From Erythrophleum ivorense (taxonomy: Eukaryota > Streptophyta > Magnoliopsida > Fabales > Fabaceae), in NCBI GenBank assembly GCA_026724425.1, contig JAIUCV010000003.1:42743283-42807282 (forward strand): a stretch of DNA of 64,000 bases, given 5' to 3'. Numbering within the stretch: position 1 is the stretch's first letter; every line of letters starts with the position of its first letter. Below, one piece after another: positions 38,930-49,781 of the stretch. Both the position numbers and the translations under genes were made by a program. The notes under the pieces were generated by a model. The model made no database searches, was not told where the DNA came from, and was given only the letters and a program-made list of their open reading frames with translations.

Positions 38930-39201
38930 GATTTGCGACGGATTAGTGATGAAAAAAACTTTGTGATAAAAATTTTGTTGCTAATTTTGTCACAAATTAT
39001 TGACAAAATTTACTGTCACAGAATTCCATCGCAATATTGGAATTAGCTATCCTGCTCCTTTGCGATAGAAAATTCCGTCGTTGATTTTTGTCACTAACTT
39101 TATTTGCGATAGATTAGTGACGGAACTTTTTGCGACGAAAAATTTTTGTCAATAATTCTGTCGCAAAAATTTGCGACGGATTTTGTCACGAATTTGTAGT
39201 G

Positions 39202-39561
39202 ATCAAGCAAGTCATAAAAGTCTTGAATAACTTTTTCTGAACCCAAGCATTCCTATAATAATATTCATCTTCATCTTCCTCTATATCTTCCAAATTAGCT
39301 TAAAACTCTTGGATCATCATCAGAATGAGATGCATGAGCTTCTTAGTAAAGCCTTGCAGATTGTGCCACTCAAAATCACTATAAGTTAGATAAAGCAGAT
39401 AAGGCTCATAGTACTGATCTTTAGTGAGTCCTTGATTAGAAAACCTCTTATCAAAACAAGATTCTGCTTTTGCAAAGGCAAACTGGTCCTTGTCATAGTT
39501 CTTCTTCTTTTGTCTAGATGTGGAAGCCTCTACTGTCTTTGGCCTGCTTTTTGGGTGCCAT
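39202..39561 (-). pseudogene. Extra ORF downstream of pol, N-terminal part
   Basis: The ATG at 39561 opens MAPKKQAKDS. After a frameshift the next frame reads EASTSRQKKKNYDKDQFAFAK, then a stretch with FSNQGLTKDQYYEPYL and, further on, EF*ANLEDIEEDEDEYYYRN. Basic start, then F-x-x-A-x-A then 'ANLED', is the layout of ATHILA ORF-1 / plant 'putative transposon protein' N-termini. The frame is cut at 39202 by the CACTA insertion and continues at 35689. It has at least one frameshift and one stop, so it is not functional. Confidence 0.6.
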
Positions 39562-41329
39562 TGAGTCTACATAAAGAAATTAAGAGACTACATAAATAGG
39601 TTTAAATAGACACTTACGCACAAAGCATATAAACATGCATTCCCTTCAACATATATGAATTTAACTAACATTCAAGAGCATACAAAGTATAAAAAAATGA
39701 TCACACAAATGTTTCAACAAACAAAAATAGCATGAAAGTTATCATTTGAATGATAATCAACTCACAGCCCAATCATTATACCAAATACTTTATGTTGAAG
39801 CACAAGGAACCAAAGCAAATGGGAAACAAATATATTCTTCGTAAAAGACAACTTCATTAGTCCAAACAACTTAAAGAAAGCCTAAGAACAATATATCAAG
39901 CACAATGAGCTAAAACATTTATAAACTTGCACAGAGTAAGCAAAGGTAAGCCATGGAGGTAAAGAGAAGGTGAGAATCAAGTAATCTTATGCCAAAATTA
40001 GTTACTGAAGGCCAAAATAGGAATAAGCAAGCTTATTCTAAGAGAAGAAAGTGAAATTAAAACAATGTAAGGAAATGACAACCAAAATTCTGCAAATCTG
40101 ATGTAGACTTGCCATTGCAAGTTCATCTTTGCAATAGCGAAGAAGAACTAGAAATTATATAATTCTTATTTCAAATCAGAAGCACCTACAAAAGTTTAAC
40201 CATGAACACAAAAAGATACGAATAGCACACCCCAACTAGTTATTGCAACCTTAAATACCTATATTTGCCAAGTCAAAGCAATTAAACTTTCAAAACCTAA
40301 GTCCCTAAATGCCAATTTTGCTCAAGAAAAAAACACATGTGATGGTGCAAAAAGACTAAGAGAAAAGGATGAATGTGTGAGAAATCTTAAGCGATGAAAA
40401 GAAAGCAAGATGAGAATGAAGATGAAGAGACATGATGGTGAGAGAGAAGAAAAGGAAGAGTAAAATTCTTTTTTTACATTTTTAGTAAAAGTTAAAATAT
40501 TTTTATTAATTCTAATTTTACTATGACTTATTTTTTTTAATTTGTAATTTAATTATTAATTAGTAATAATTAAAATATAAAAGAAAATGGCTAGAGATTG
40601 TTCAAAACCTGAAATGACCAAAGAACCTCGCCATTGCGTAAGAAATGGGGAGAGTATCTCTGAAAAATATACTAAGCAACAAAAATAAAGGATCTCACAG
40701 CTACAAATTGATCATCTCACAGTAGCGAGAACACTTACCTAAGTTTTGGCATTCCTGAGAAATATTGTTATAGCTCAGGCAATAGTGAGCAACTCCTTAG
40801 AATTTGTACCAAGCCAAAGAAACAAGAACCTCGCCTTTGCAAGAAGGTACTTGTGCAATAGTGAAAACACTAAAGTGAATTTTTAAAATGTGAAATTTCT
40901 CACAATTATGCAGGGAATGGCAAGGAATTCTTTAGATTTTGTACCAAGAACTTGAATAAGTTGCTCTCACAATAGCAAAAGAGACATTAGCAACAGCAAA
41001 AAATGTCACTTAAAAAGCTTTGAAAAATTTTAAAGAAAACACCTTGACATACTTTGTTCAAACCCTTGATTTAATTCATTTCAGCTTAAAGACTAAATTA
41101 AGTGAGAGAAAACAACCAAATTAGCCCAATTAACATATAAACTCCCTACTTGTGCTAAATGATTCGCTACTATACATCCACCAAAGGAAGTTGTCCTAAA
41201 TATGCAACCTTTCTCATAGACCTCCAGACCTGCAAGATCAAGTAAAGCATCAAACCACTCAAACCAACAAACAAAACTAAAACCAACAACAAGAATCTAA
41301 GGTAAAAAGACTTGGGTTACCTCCCAAGA
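39562..41329 (-). other. Spacer between pol and the extra ORF of the Athila-like element
   Basis: No coding sequence recognised. The stretch 40090-41000 has loosely repeated 'cctcgccattgc...gcaatagtgagaac' pieces, also present in the LTRs (33080-33240, 58900-59060). Directly after pol, 41290-41345 carries the phrase 'gcgctcttgggaggtaaccc' on the minus strand, a common feature at the end of pol in this group. Confidence 0.6.
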
Positions 41330-42699
41330 GCGCTAAGTTTATAGTCTTTAGCTAGATGCTCAAGAAGGTGAGGTTAAGTTATGGACCATCTTCTACTGGT
41401 CCCATTCTCCCTTCAAGTAGTATTTAAGTTGTCATCCATTGACTTTGAGCTGGTCAACTAATTTCTCATCCTTGATCTCAACAGCTCTATATTGAAATAA
41501 CTGTGTAAGGCCTCAACCATCTTGATTTAAGCTTTCTAGGGAACAACTTGAGCCTTAAATTGAATAATAGCACTTGTTGTCCCAGTTCAAAGGTTTGATG
41601 AAGGATATGCTAATCATGCCATTTCTTAGTAAAGCCTTATGAATTTTTGAACTTTCATATGCTACCAATCAAAATTCTTCCAATTCATCAAGTTGAAGCA
41701 ATCTTTTAGCAATAGCAAGCCTGGGATCAAGGCCTAACTTTATATTCAAATTCCAAAGGTAGATGGCATGCTTTCTCATAAATAAGCTAATAAGGTGACA
41801 TCCTAATGGGTGTTCTAAAGGCAATCTGATAAGCTCATAAAGCATCATCTAGTTTGTTAGCCTAATCCTTTCTTGAATTATTAATAGTTTTCTTTAAGAT
41901 TCTTTTGATCTCTATATTGGTGAGTTCAGATAACCCATTAGTCTAAGGATGATAAGCAAGGGACATTCGATGATACAACTCATACTTAATCAATAAAGTC
42001 CTCAATTGCTTGTTATGAAAATGAGTGCCTTCATGAGTAATAATGGCCCTAGGCACCCTAAATTGAGTAAAGATTTCTTCTTAAGAAATCAAATCATTGT
42101 GTTTGCATCATTGGCTAAACAAGCTATGGCTTCTGCCCATCTGCTCACATATTCCATTGCCACAAGTATGTATTGACTACTCCTAGATGAAAGGAATGGA
42201 CCCATGAAATCCATACCTTAAACATCAAAGAGTTCCATTTCCATGATCTCAGATTGTGGCATTTCATGCCACCATGAAATGTTTGCTATTTTTTGGCATC
42301 CATTACACTTAGCAGCAAAATTGCGAGCATCCTTAAACAAAGTAGGCCAATAAAAACTAAACTCTAACACTCAACGTGCAGTCTTTTGACCCATGAAATA
42401 ACCCCCATAAGTAAATGAGTGACAAGCATGCAAAATGGCCTTTTACTCAACCTCAGGCACACACTTTCTAATTAAAGAATTGGCACATCTTTTAAAAAGA
42501 AAGGTTTATCTCACAAACAATAAGTCACATCATGCAAAAATTTTCTCTTTTGGTAATAACTCAAATCAAGTGGCAAGACATTGCACACAAGATAGTTTAC
42601 AATATTAGTATACCATAGAATATTAGTTAAACTTACAACAAGGAATAAATGCTCATCAAGAAAATAGTCATCAATCATAACACTATCTAAACATTTAGA
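41330..42699 (-). pseudogene. Integrase of the Athila-like element
   Basis: The His/Cys zinc-binding region is at about 42300-42440 (HACHSFTYGGYF, then CNGCQK). The core begins at 42190-42222 with GMDFMGPF, followed by LVAMEYVSRWAEAIA. The second acidic site reads ITHEGTHF where the family has SDGGTHF, so the catalytic Asp is His. YHPQT and KLDDALWAYQ, then MSPYQLIYEKACHLPLE, fit the C-terminal half. Multiple frameshifts and stops. It ends near 41330 with a degraded F-KVNG-QLK motif of the C-terminal domain. Confidence 0.9.
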
Positions 42700-44229
42700 C
42701 TCTTAAACTAACCTAGACAAGTGGTCAACAACTTGATTCTCACTCCCTTTCCTATCCATTACATGCACATCAAATTCTTGCAAAAGAAGGACCCACCTAA
42801 TTAGCCTAAGTTTTGACTCTTTTTTTAATTAACAAATATTTAATAGCCGCATAGTCAATATGTATAATCATTATAATACCTATCAAATAAACATGAAATT
42901 TGCCAAATGTAAAAACCAAAACTAACATTTCCTTTTCAGTTGTGAAATAATTTACTTAAGTACCTTTCAAGGTTTGGCTTGCATAGCTAATTAGATGAAA
43001 CACCTTGCCCTTCTTCTATCCAAGCACAGCTCCTATCACATAATCACTTGCATTACACATGAGTTCAAATGGTTGATTCCAATCAAGGGTTACTATAATG
43101 GGCATAGTGACCAACCTCTACTTTACCTTTTCAAATACTTTTAGGCATTCATCAATGAAATCAAAAGGTATATTCTTCTCCAAAATTTTGTAAAGAGGAT
43201 TCGCAATCTTTGAAAAGTCCTTGATAAACTGGTGATAAAAACTAGCATGACCAAGGAAACTTCAGACTCCTTTAATATTAATGGGTGGTGGAAGCTACTC
43301 AATCACTGCAGTTTTAGCATGGTCCACTTCCAAACCATGTTTAGACACCTTGTGACCTAAAATAATTCTCTCAGTGACTATGAAATGGCACTTTTCATAA
43401 AGACTCCCATTGTATGTTTAATGAAGTTTGCAAAGATTGACATCATACAGCATTGAAAAGTGGGTAAGAGCATTACATAGCCTGAAGCGCATCCTCTAAA
43501 ATACGACAGTACCATAAGGGCAAGTAAATGTTATCTTTTCGTGATCTTCTAAGGCGATTGCTATTTGATTGTATCCTAAGTATCCATCTAAGAAATAAAA
43601 ATATTCCTTTCTGGCTAAATGATCAAACATTCAATCAATGAATGGGAGGGGTAAAGTAATCTTTGCGTGTTGCAACATTCAACTCCTTACAATCCATGCA
43701 AATACGTCATCCAGTCATAGTTCTAGTGGAGATAAGCTTATTTAGATCATTCTTCATCATTGTCATTCCTCTTTTTTTTAGGTATTCAATGTACTGAGCT
43801 AACCTAACTACTATCAAAAATAGGATATATGATCCCTGTATCCAACCACTTAAATATCTCCTTCTTAACTGCTTCCTTCATTATTGGGTTTAGCCTTCAT
43901 TGCCCCTCTATGGACTTTTTATGCCCATCATCCAACAGGATCTTGTGCATCACTATTGATAGACTAATGCCTTTTATGTTCACAATTGTCCAATCCATAA
44001 CTGTCTTATGAGCCTTAAGCATATCAATCAACGTTTGCTCTTGCTCTTCATTCAAAGAAACAGAAATGATAACCAGTAGTGAATTATTTGTACCAAGACA
44101 AGCCTACTCCAAATGAGATGGCAATGGTTTTAACTCCAACTTTGGAGATTCTTCAATAGATGGTTTCATTGATGGAGCCAATCTAGACTCTAACTCCAAT
44201 GGTTTGAATTGTCCTAAAGAACTTGACTG
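42700..44229 (-). pseudogene. Reverse transcriptase / RNase H of the Athila-like element
   Basis: RT motifs: MTGWRICMDCKELNVATRKD (about 43690), FLDGYLGYNQI (about 43590), TFTCPYGT (43505-43534), a fingers/palm stretch up to ...HTMGVFM, and then directly ...KCHFIV. The catalytic Asp-Asp after F-M, and roughly 35 more codons, have been deleted (junction near 43395). Then GHKVSKHGLEVDHAK (43318-43361). RNase H: LMCNASDY (about 43045-43070) where the family has LMCDASDY, so the first catalytic Asp is Asn. It ends at VDHLSRL (about 42720). There are several stops and frameshifts. Confidence 0.9.
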
Positions 44230-45318
44230 TCAGGGATTTACATCTAGCACCATCTTACATTTATCAATCTCATCTTGTTCACCAATGCCCATCTCACATA
44301 GCAATACTTCAAGTGACTCTTTCTCTATATATGTGTCAAGTACATCTTTAATGCACTCTTCATAAATCTCAACTTGAAAACAACCATCTGTATGATTAAA
44401 GAATTTCATAGCCTTTTTCATATTAAAAGGAATCTCTTCATCCCTTACTCTCAACTTGACCTCTCCTATCTCTACATCAATGAGAGCTCGAGTTGTTGCC
44501 AAGAAAGGTCTACCTAACAAGAGAGGTAGCTTCTTATCAACTAGTATGTTCAGGATGATAAAATCAATTGGAAAAATAAATTTGTCCACCTTGACTAGCA
44601 CATCTTCAATAGTACCTCTTGGCTTAAAGAAACTCTAATCAGCTAGTTGAAAAGTAACTGAAGTGAATTGGACTTCCATAAACTAAAGTTGTTCAAAAAT
44701 TACAAAAAGCATTAGGTTCACACTTGATCCTAAGTCGCATAAAGACCCTCATTCAAATTTATCCCCAATAACACGTGGCATTGAGAAAGTACCAAGGTCC
44801 GGGTAGCTTAAGAGGTAATTTGTTAAGAATTATCGCACTGCATTCTTCAGTAAGCATCACTATACCCAACTCATTCAGCTTCTTCTTGTTATGTAACATC
44901 TTCTTAAAAAATTTTGCATATAAAGGCACCTGCTCTAAAGCTTTAGCAAACAAAATGTTAATATGAAGTTGTTTGAATATATGTAAAAACTTTTTGTACT
45001 TTTCTATTATAGCTTTCTTTTAAAACCTTTGCAAGAAAAGTAAGGGAGACACTTTTCTTTAAGACTCAATTATCTTGTCTTTACTTTTATCTTCTTTCTC
45101 TACACCCCCATTTTTCTCTTATTTACTCAACTCTTCTTTCTTCTCCTCTGAATCAGTCAACTCTACACTTTCCTTCGAAATAACTTAATCCTTTTCACAT
45201 ACTAATTCTTCCCTTAACTTGTGAACTTTAGGCAATTGCTTACCATTACACAAAGTGATTACTCTGCACTCCTCCTTTCCCTTTCTTCTAGGATTAGGAA
45301 CTGTATCACTAAGTAATC
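44230..45318 (-). pseudogene. gag C-terminus and aspartic protease of the Athila-like element
   Basis: 45150-45318 reads LLSDTVPNPRRKGKEECRVI, the family's SDT-x-NPR motif, and continues from the gag part at 48962 after LTR D is removed. The linker then has FAKALEQVPLYAKFFKKML and LTEECSAIILNKLPLKLPG (44759-44953). The protease active site reads CDLGSSVNLM (44709-44741; a D-x-G motif), followed by IEDVLVKVDKF and LLLGRPFLATTRALIDV (44491-44560). The longest open piece is 44230-44601. Stops occur in the linker and before the active site. Confidence 0.9.
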
Positions 45319-48300
45319 TGTAATATCCAGTAATCCAAAATTGAACTGAACCCAATGAACTGAAATGAGAACACCCTAAAGCAAGATAAATTAAGTCTAA
45401 ATGAGATTAGGATGTTAATTAAAACATCTTAAGATATGGTTTAAAGCCTAAGGTTAGCCTAGACGGAAGCTAAAATGGCCAAATAGAGAGTTACAGAGGC
45501 CAGTGATATTTTTGTAATTACGGGTAACTTTTAGAAAACCTAAAGAAAGGATCTTTAAATAGGAAAATTAAGTTTTTTGAAATTCTTAGAGGCCCTAAAA
45601 ATCATAAGAACCCCTAGAATAGTCAAAACCTTTCCAGTTTATATTTTAGAGTATTAGTTGACCAAAACTTTGATTGGATAGTTCAGTAAGATTTTAAATC
45701 CAATTTGGATAAAACCAAAAGCATTTTATGAATTAGGAGACCTAAACTTCATAATAGAAAAGACAGTTATCAAAAAGGAGTTGAAATGAGCCCAAATGGA
45801 AAGAACCAAGATGAGGGACTAAATTGAAATTTTGAAAAAGTCCATAAACGAGTCCCTAGCCCCCTTAAATCACAAGCCACTTCTGCCTAGCCCCTTAGCC
45901 AACATCTCTCTAGTCCAAAATAGATTCAAGGGTAACTCAAGATGGCACATTAAGTGAGAACAAGGAGAAGAAAATCCAACCAAGAAAATGTAAGAAATTT
46001 ATACTTTTTCATGCCTTCTCCTTCACTAAACTTCTTCTCCTCCTTCTCCTCTCTCTTCCTATGGTTTTGATAATTTGTTTAGACATGCCTTATAACTAGT
46101 TTAGTAGAGAAGAGGGAGAGTTTGAAGGGAAGCTTTGAAGCATAAGAAAGTGTTCTTGAAAAGCTTGTAAATAAAGTAAGAAAGCATAGTTTAAAGTGCT
46201 TCTTCTTGGCTCCTTCTTATCTTCTTCATTTCAGCCAAATTAAGGTTGATATATTAGGGACTTTACTTTAATCCAAACTTAATAGGATTTGGGGTTTTGG
46301 AGTATAAAGAAAAGGAATATGCAATTGGAACAAAAAAAAGGGTTTAGAAATTAAGTTACGGTAATTATGATTTTGGTTGCACCTAAGGATTTATGGAACT
46401 CTCTAGTGATGATTTAGATTGTGTAAAACCATATTTGAGTTCTCAAGACATTTAGGAAGTTTTATGGATGGCAAATTCCCTAAGAAAACTCTATAGTCTC
46501 TTTAAGTGTTTGTGCATCTCAACCAAGGAGGGGATTCCATACCTAGGGAGAGTTTTCCTTAGTTCCAACGATACAAATATCCTAGAAATGAATAATAGAC
46601 ACCAAAGGAACTATTGGTGTGAATTTAGAAACCATAATTTGAAAGTTAAAAGTTTTAGGTTCCATTATGTATAAAGAAGCAACTTAGTGTTAAGCTCCTT
46701 GAATTGAGTTTATAATGACTCTAATGAGTTTGAATGGAGTCATATGACTTAGAATATGTGAGAAATTAGAGCCAAGATCTTGAATTATATAGGTTGCTTC
46801 ATTATGCACTTGTATGGAACCATAACCATAGCATAAGCTATATATAGCTTGTGTAGAGTTTATATGAGGTTAGAGATGGTTTCATTAACGTGTTTGTGCC
46901 TTGTTTGATGTGTCTAGGCTAAGAAAACTAAGCTCCTTCTAGGAGTGGGTGTGAGCCCGAAAAGGGGAGGTGGAATTCAAGGAAGAAAAGTGTGCTTCTT
47001 GAACCAAGGCAGTTCTCCATCCTTTCTTGTATGCATTTCTTTGTCGTTCAATTGTCATTGAATACTTGTATTTATGTTTGAATCATGAGACATGCCTATA
47101 ACTATTGGTTTGATGTTATTGTACCATTATGCTTCTTGAATTGCTTTTGAATTGTGAGATTGCTCTTTATGGGTGAGGTTTCTTTTTGAACCAAGGTAGC
47201 TCTCCATCCTTTCTTGTATACATTTCTTAGTTGTTTAATTGTCATTGAATGCTTGTATGTGTGTTTAAATCATGAGATATGGCTATAACTATTGGTTGAT
47301 GTTATGGTCCCATTATGCTTCTTGAATTGCTTTTGAATTATGAGATTGCTCTTTATGGGTGAAGTTATGCTAAAAGTCCCTTGGAATAGGTGAGGAGAAG
47401 CCAAAAGTCCTTAACAATAGGTGAGACAAGGCCAAAAGTCTCAAGAATGAGTGAGGTTAAGTCAAAAGTCCCTAGAAAAAGGATGAGGCTAATCCAAAAG
47501 TCTCAATAATAGGATGAGGCTAGATCAAAAGTCCCTAGAACTTGATTTTAATCTTAACCAACTTATATAATCTTGAACACATGATATGAATGGTTCTTGA
47601 AAATGTTTGGTACATACTTGTATTCTTTGATATAATTTTATGCCATATATGCTTACATGAAGGGTGAAAAAGTTATAGGGATTCTTTGAATCTCACTCTC
47701 CTCCACTTTCCATGTAACTTTGTCTAGGTGAAGCTCGTGGAGTAAATAATGGGAAACAAGGAGGATAATTTGTAACACTTTGACAATAGTATAGTTTTTT
47801 ATGTAAATAAATGTCAAAGTATGCGTGTACAAGTTATATATGAGATATAAACCTTTAAGTATATGTAAAAGTATATAAATATGTTATATGAAATGAATTT
47901 AGAGCATGAGAATGCTTGATTTTGACATGTTAGGCCTTATACATGAATGTTTATATATGCAAGTAGGATAGTGAATTTGAACTCCATGATGATTTGAACT
48001 ATTTGGGTGTTTCTATATATGGTGTTTCTATATGCCACATTTATACTTTTGGATTTGCTCAAATGTTCATGGTATGGTTGGAAGGCTATTTGGTACAATT
48101 TGATCCCATTATGGTCCCAAACTAAGTCATATTTTATCCCTAAAGCAAAATTAGACCAAATGAATGAGTTTTTGCATGAAATTTGCTAGATATATAGATC
48201 TCATTGAGAGAGTTTCATAGAGCTAAATATCATAATTTTTGGAGCTCTGTAGAATATCTTATAATTTTTTAAAGTTATCTAAATTATGTAAAAATTATCA

Positions 48301-48956
48301 TGGTATTGTTCTTCTAGGCAATCTAGTTTTTGATGTCTTTGAAAGGTCAAATGATATCTAATGCTTATGAAATTTTTTATAAATATATTTGGCATCATAA
48401 GCTTTCCACATCCACTGAGAGCACTCAATTTGGAACTCTGTATAGTGAGATATGAATTTTTAAAGTTGCATGCCTGCTGTAGTATGAGAAACCAACCGTG
48501 ATTAATATTCCATTAGTTTTTATAGGTCAAATGATGTTGTTTTGATTTGAAATTTTTACAGTAGTGAGAGGATGTCTTGAGCTTTTTATAAAGTTCTAAT
48601 TTTCATGATTTGGAGTTCTCTAACTCAGGTTATGAATTTTTGAATCTAGTGGTAGAATTATGGAATTGCATGGAATGGTGTACTTGTGCTAACTTATGTT
48701 GCTTGACCTTAAACTTTATTTCCATGCTTCTTTTGTAATATTTCTGGTCAAGCAAGTTCATTAAGGATGAGTCAGCATTAATTCAAGTCAATTTAAAGGC
48801 TGAGATAATATTTTGTCAACAAAGTCCAAGATCTGGTTAACAAGATCTTGTATTTTGCATTGTAAAATTCGAGACCTTGTCAATAAAGTTTTCTATCAGT
48901 AGTACAAGGTTCTCTAATTTAACAAGTTCTAGCATATGATATGTGATGATATGACA
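45319..48956 (-). mobile_element. Solo LTR D of the large-LTR family, 3638 bp, in gypsy gag
   Basis: Oriented like copy C. It starts TGTAATATCC and ends GATATGACA, with TSD TAATC at 45314-45318 and 48957-48961. With one TAATC copy removed, the gag reading joins ...QGG-LLSDT... across the site. It contains the conserved block (about 45725-45800) and the minisatellite (47360-47540). The last 300 bp (about 48650-48956) does not match copies E and F and instead ends in TGACA like copy G, so the unit looks mosaic. The ORFs at 46468-46674 and 48007-48189 are not supported. Confidence 0.9.
47360..47540. repeat. Roughly 30-bp minisatellite inside LTR D
   Basis: Six units of the form 'aaaagtccctagaaataggtgaggctaa' with substitutions. 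It is the same array as in copies A/B, C, E and F, and longer here than in C. Two separate 'accaaggtagctctccatcc' copies (near 47004 and 47199) flank another local duplication of about 190 bp just before it. Confidence 0.85.
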
Positions 48957-48961
48957 TAATC

Positions 48962-49781
48962 CACCTTGCTTCATCATATTCAACTTTGATGTCAACTACC
49001 TAATTTGCATTTCCATGTTTTTCATTACTGCTTTTTGCTCACCATAAACTACATCATCATTTCTTCTATGCCCGATTTCTTCTCTTGAATGGATACTTGT
49101 TGTATTTGCTATTGTGTAAATCTTAGTGGTCACATAAAAGTTGTCGATCTAGATCCAAAAGATGATAACTAATTAAGAAAAGGACCCTAGCTCCATGAGA
49201 AATTTGGTTGGTTCTTCTAATCGGGATTGTATGTGTTAAAGTATGGATTATTTTAACCCCACTAAAGATTTCCAATGTAATTGTAAGACTCAAGAGTAGT
49301 CCCTGTTAGGAAAAACTTAGAGGGAAGTGCTTCACCACAATAGTCACAAGAAATAGTTGACATGTAAACTGCATTAACTCCTATGTAGCTACTATTTTTC
49401 TGAACTTGGACTTCTAACTAATCAAATTGCTTGTTCATTGATACAAGCATTGCCACTATTTGAGAAGTGGCATCGTCTGAACTCTTTTTAACCATCTTCA
49501 CTGGTCACCACTTATTAGAACATTGTGTGTGCTCTGTTACAATATCATCCAAACATTTTATCACATGATTTATTGATTACTTCTCAAAACCTCCAATTGC
49601 CACAAAATCCATTAATTTCTTAGACTTCAGAAGCAATTGTGAATAGAATGTTTGTACCAAGACCCATTTGTCTTGATTACGACTGGGACATTGTCTGACA
49701 AGCTATTTAAACCTTTCCCATGTCTCATATAAGTTTTCACTCAGTTGTTGTCTGAAATTAGTGATGACATCCCTTGCATCA
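48962..49781 (-). pseudogene. gag of the Athila-like element, central part
   Basis: On the minus strand: NFRQQLSENLYETWERFK (stop) LVRQCPSRNQDKWV, then QTFYSQLLLKSKKLMDFVA, then SCDYCGEALPS (zinc-knuckle-like, incomplete) and NNPYFNTYNPD...NQPNFSW, the signature of Athila/Tat-type gag. The part ends with a coiled stretch (QKAVMKNMEMQIR*LTSKLNM) up to KQGGL at the LTR D site. A frameshift is present at the LTR E target site, plus several stops. Confidence 0.9.

Larger units (their letters stand above)
35690..39201 (-). mobile_element. CACTA (En/Spm-type) transposon, 3512 bp
   Basis: The termini are CACTACAAG at the left and TTTGTAGTG at the right (inverted repeat CACTACAA). They are flanked by the 3-bp TSD ATC (35687-35689 and 39202-39204). 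Dense subterminal arrays of direct and inverted 'ttagcgacgga' / 'tccgtcgctaa' units fill 35700-36310 and 38930-39195, typical of CACTA elements, where the transposase-related protein binds. A single recognisable coding exon is present (36544-37005, minus). There is no TNP2-like transposase, so it is probably non-autonomous. It disrupts the downstream ORF of the gypsy element. Confidence 0.92.

Noticed and set aside
35690..39201. Region taken at first for a MITE cluster because of the repeated 'cgtcgctaa' units
   Set aside because: The CACTACAA termini, the ATC duplication and the transposase-24-type exon show a single CACTA element.
44456..44966. + strand ORFs at 44456-44638 and 44775-44966
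   Set aside because: They are antisense to the protease and the gag-pro linker of the gypsy element.
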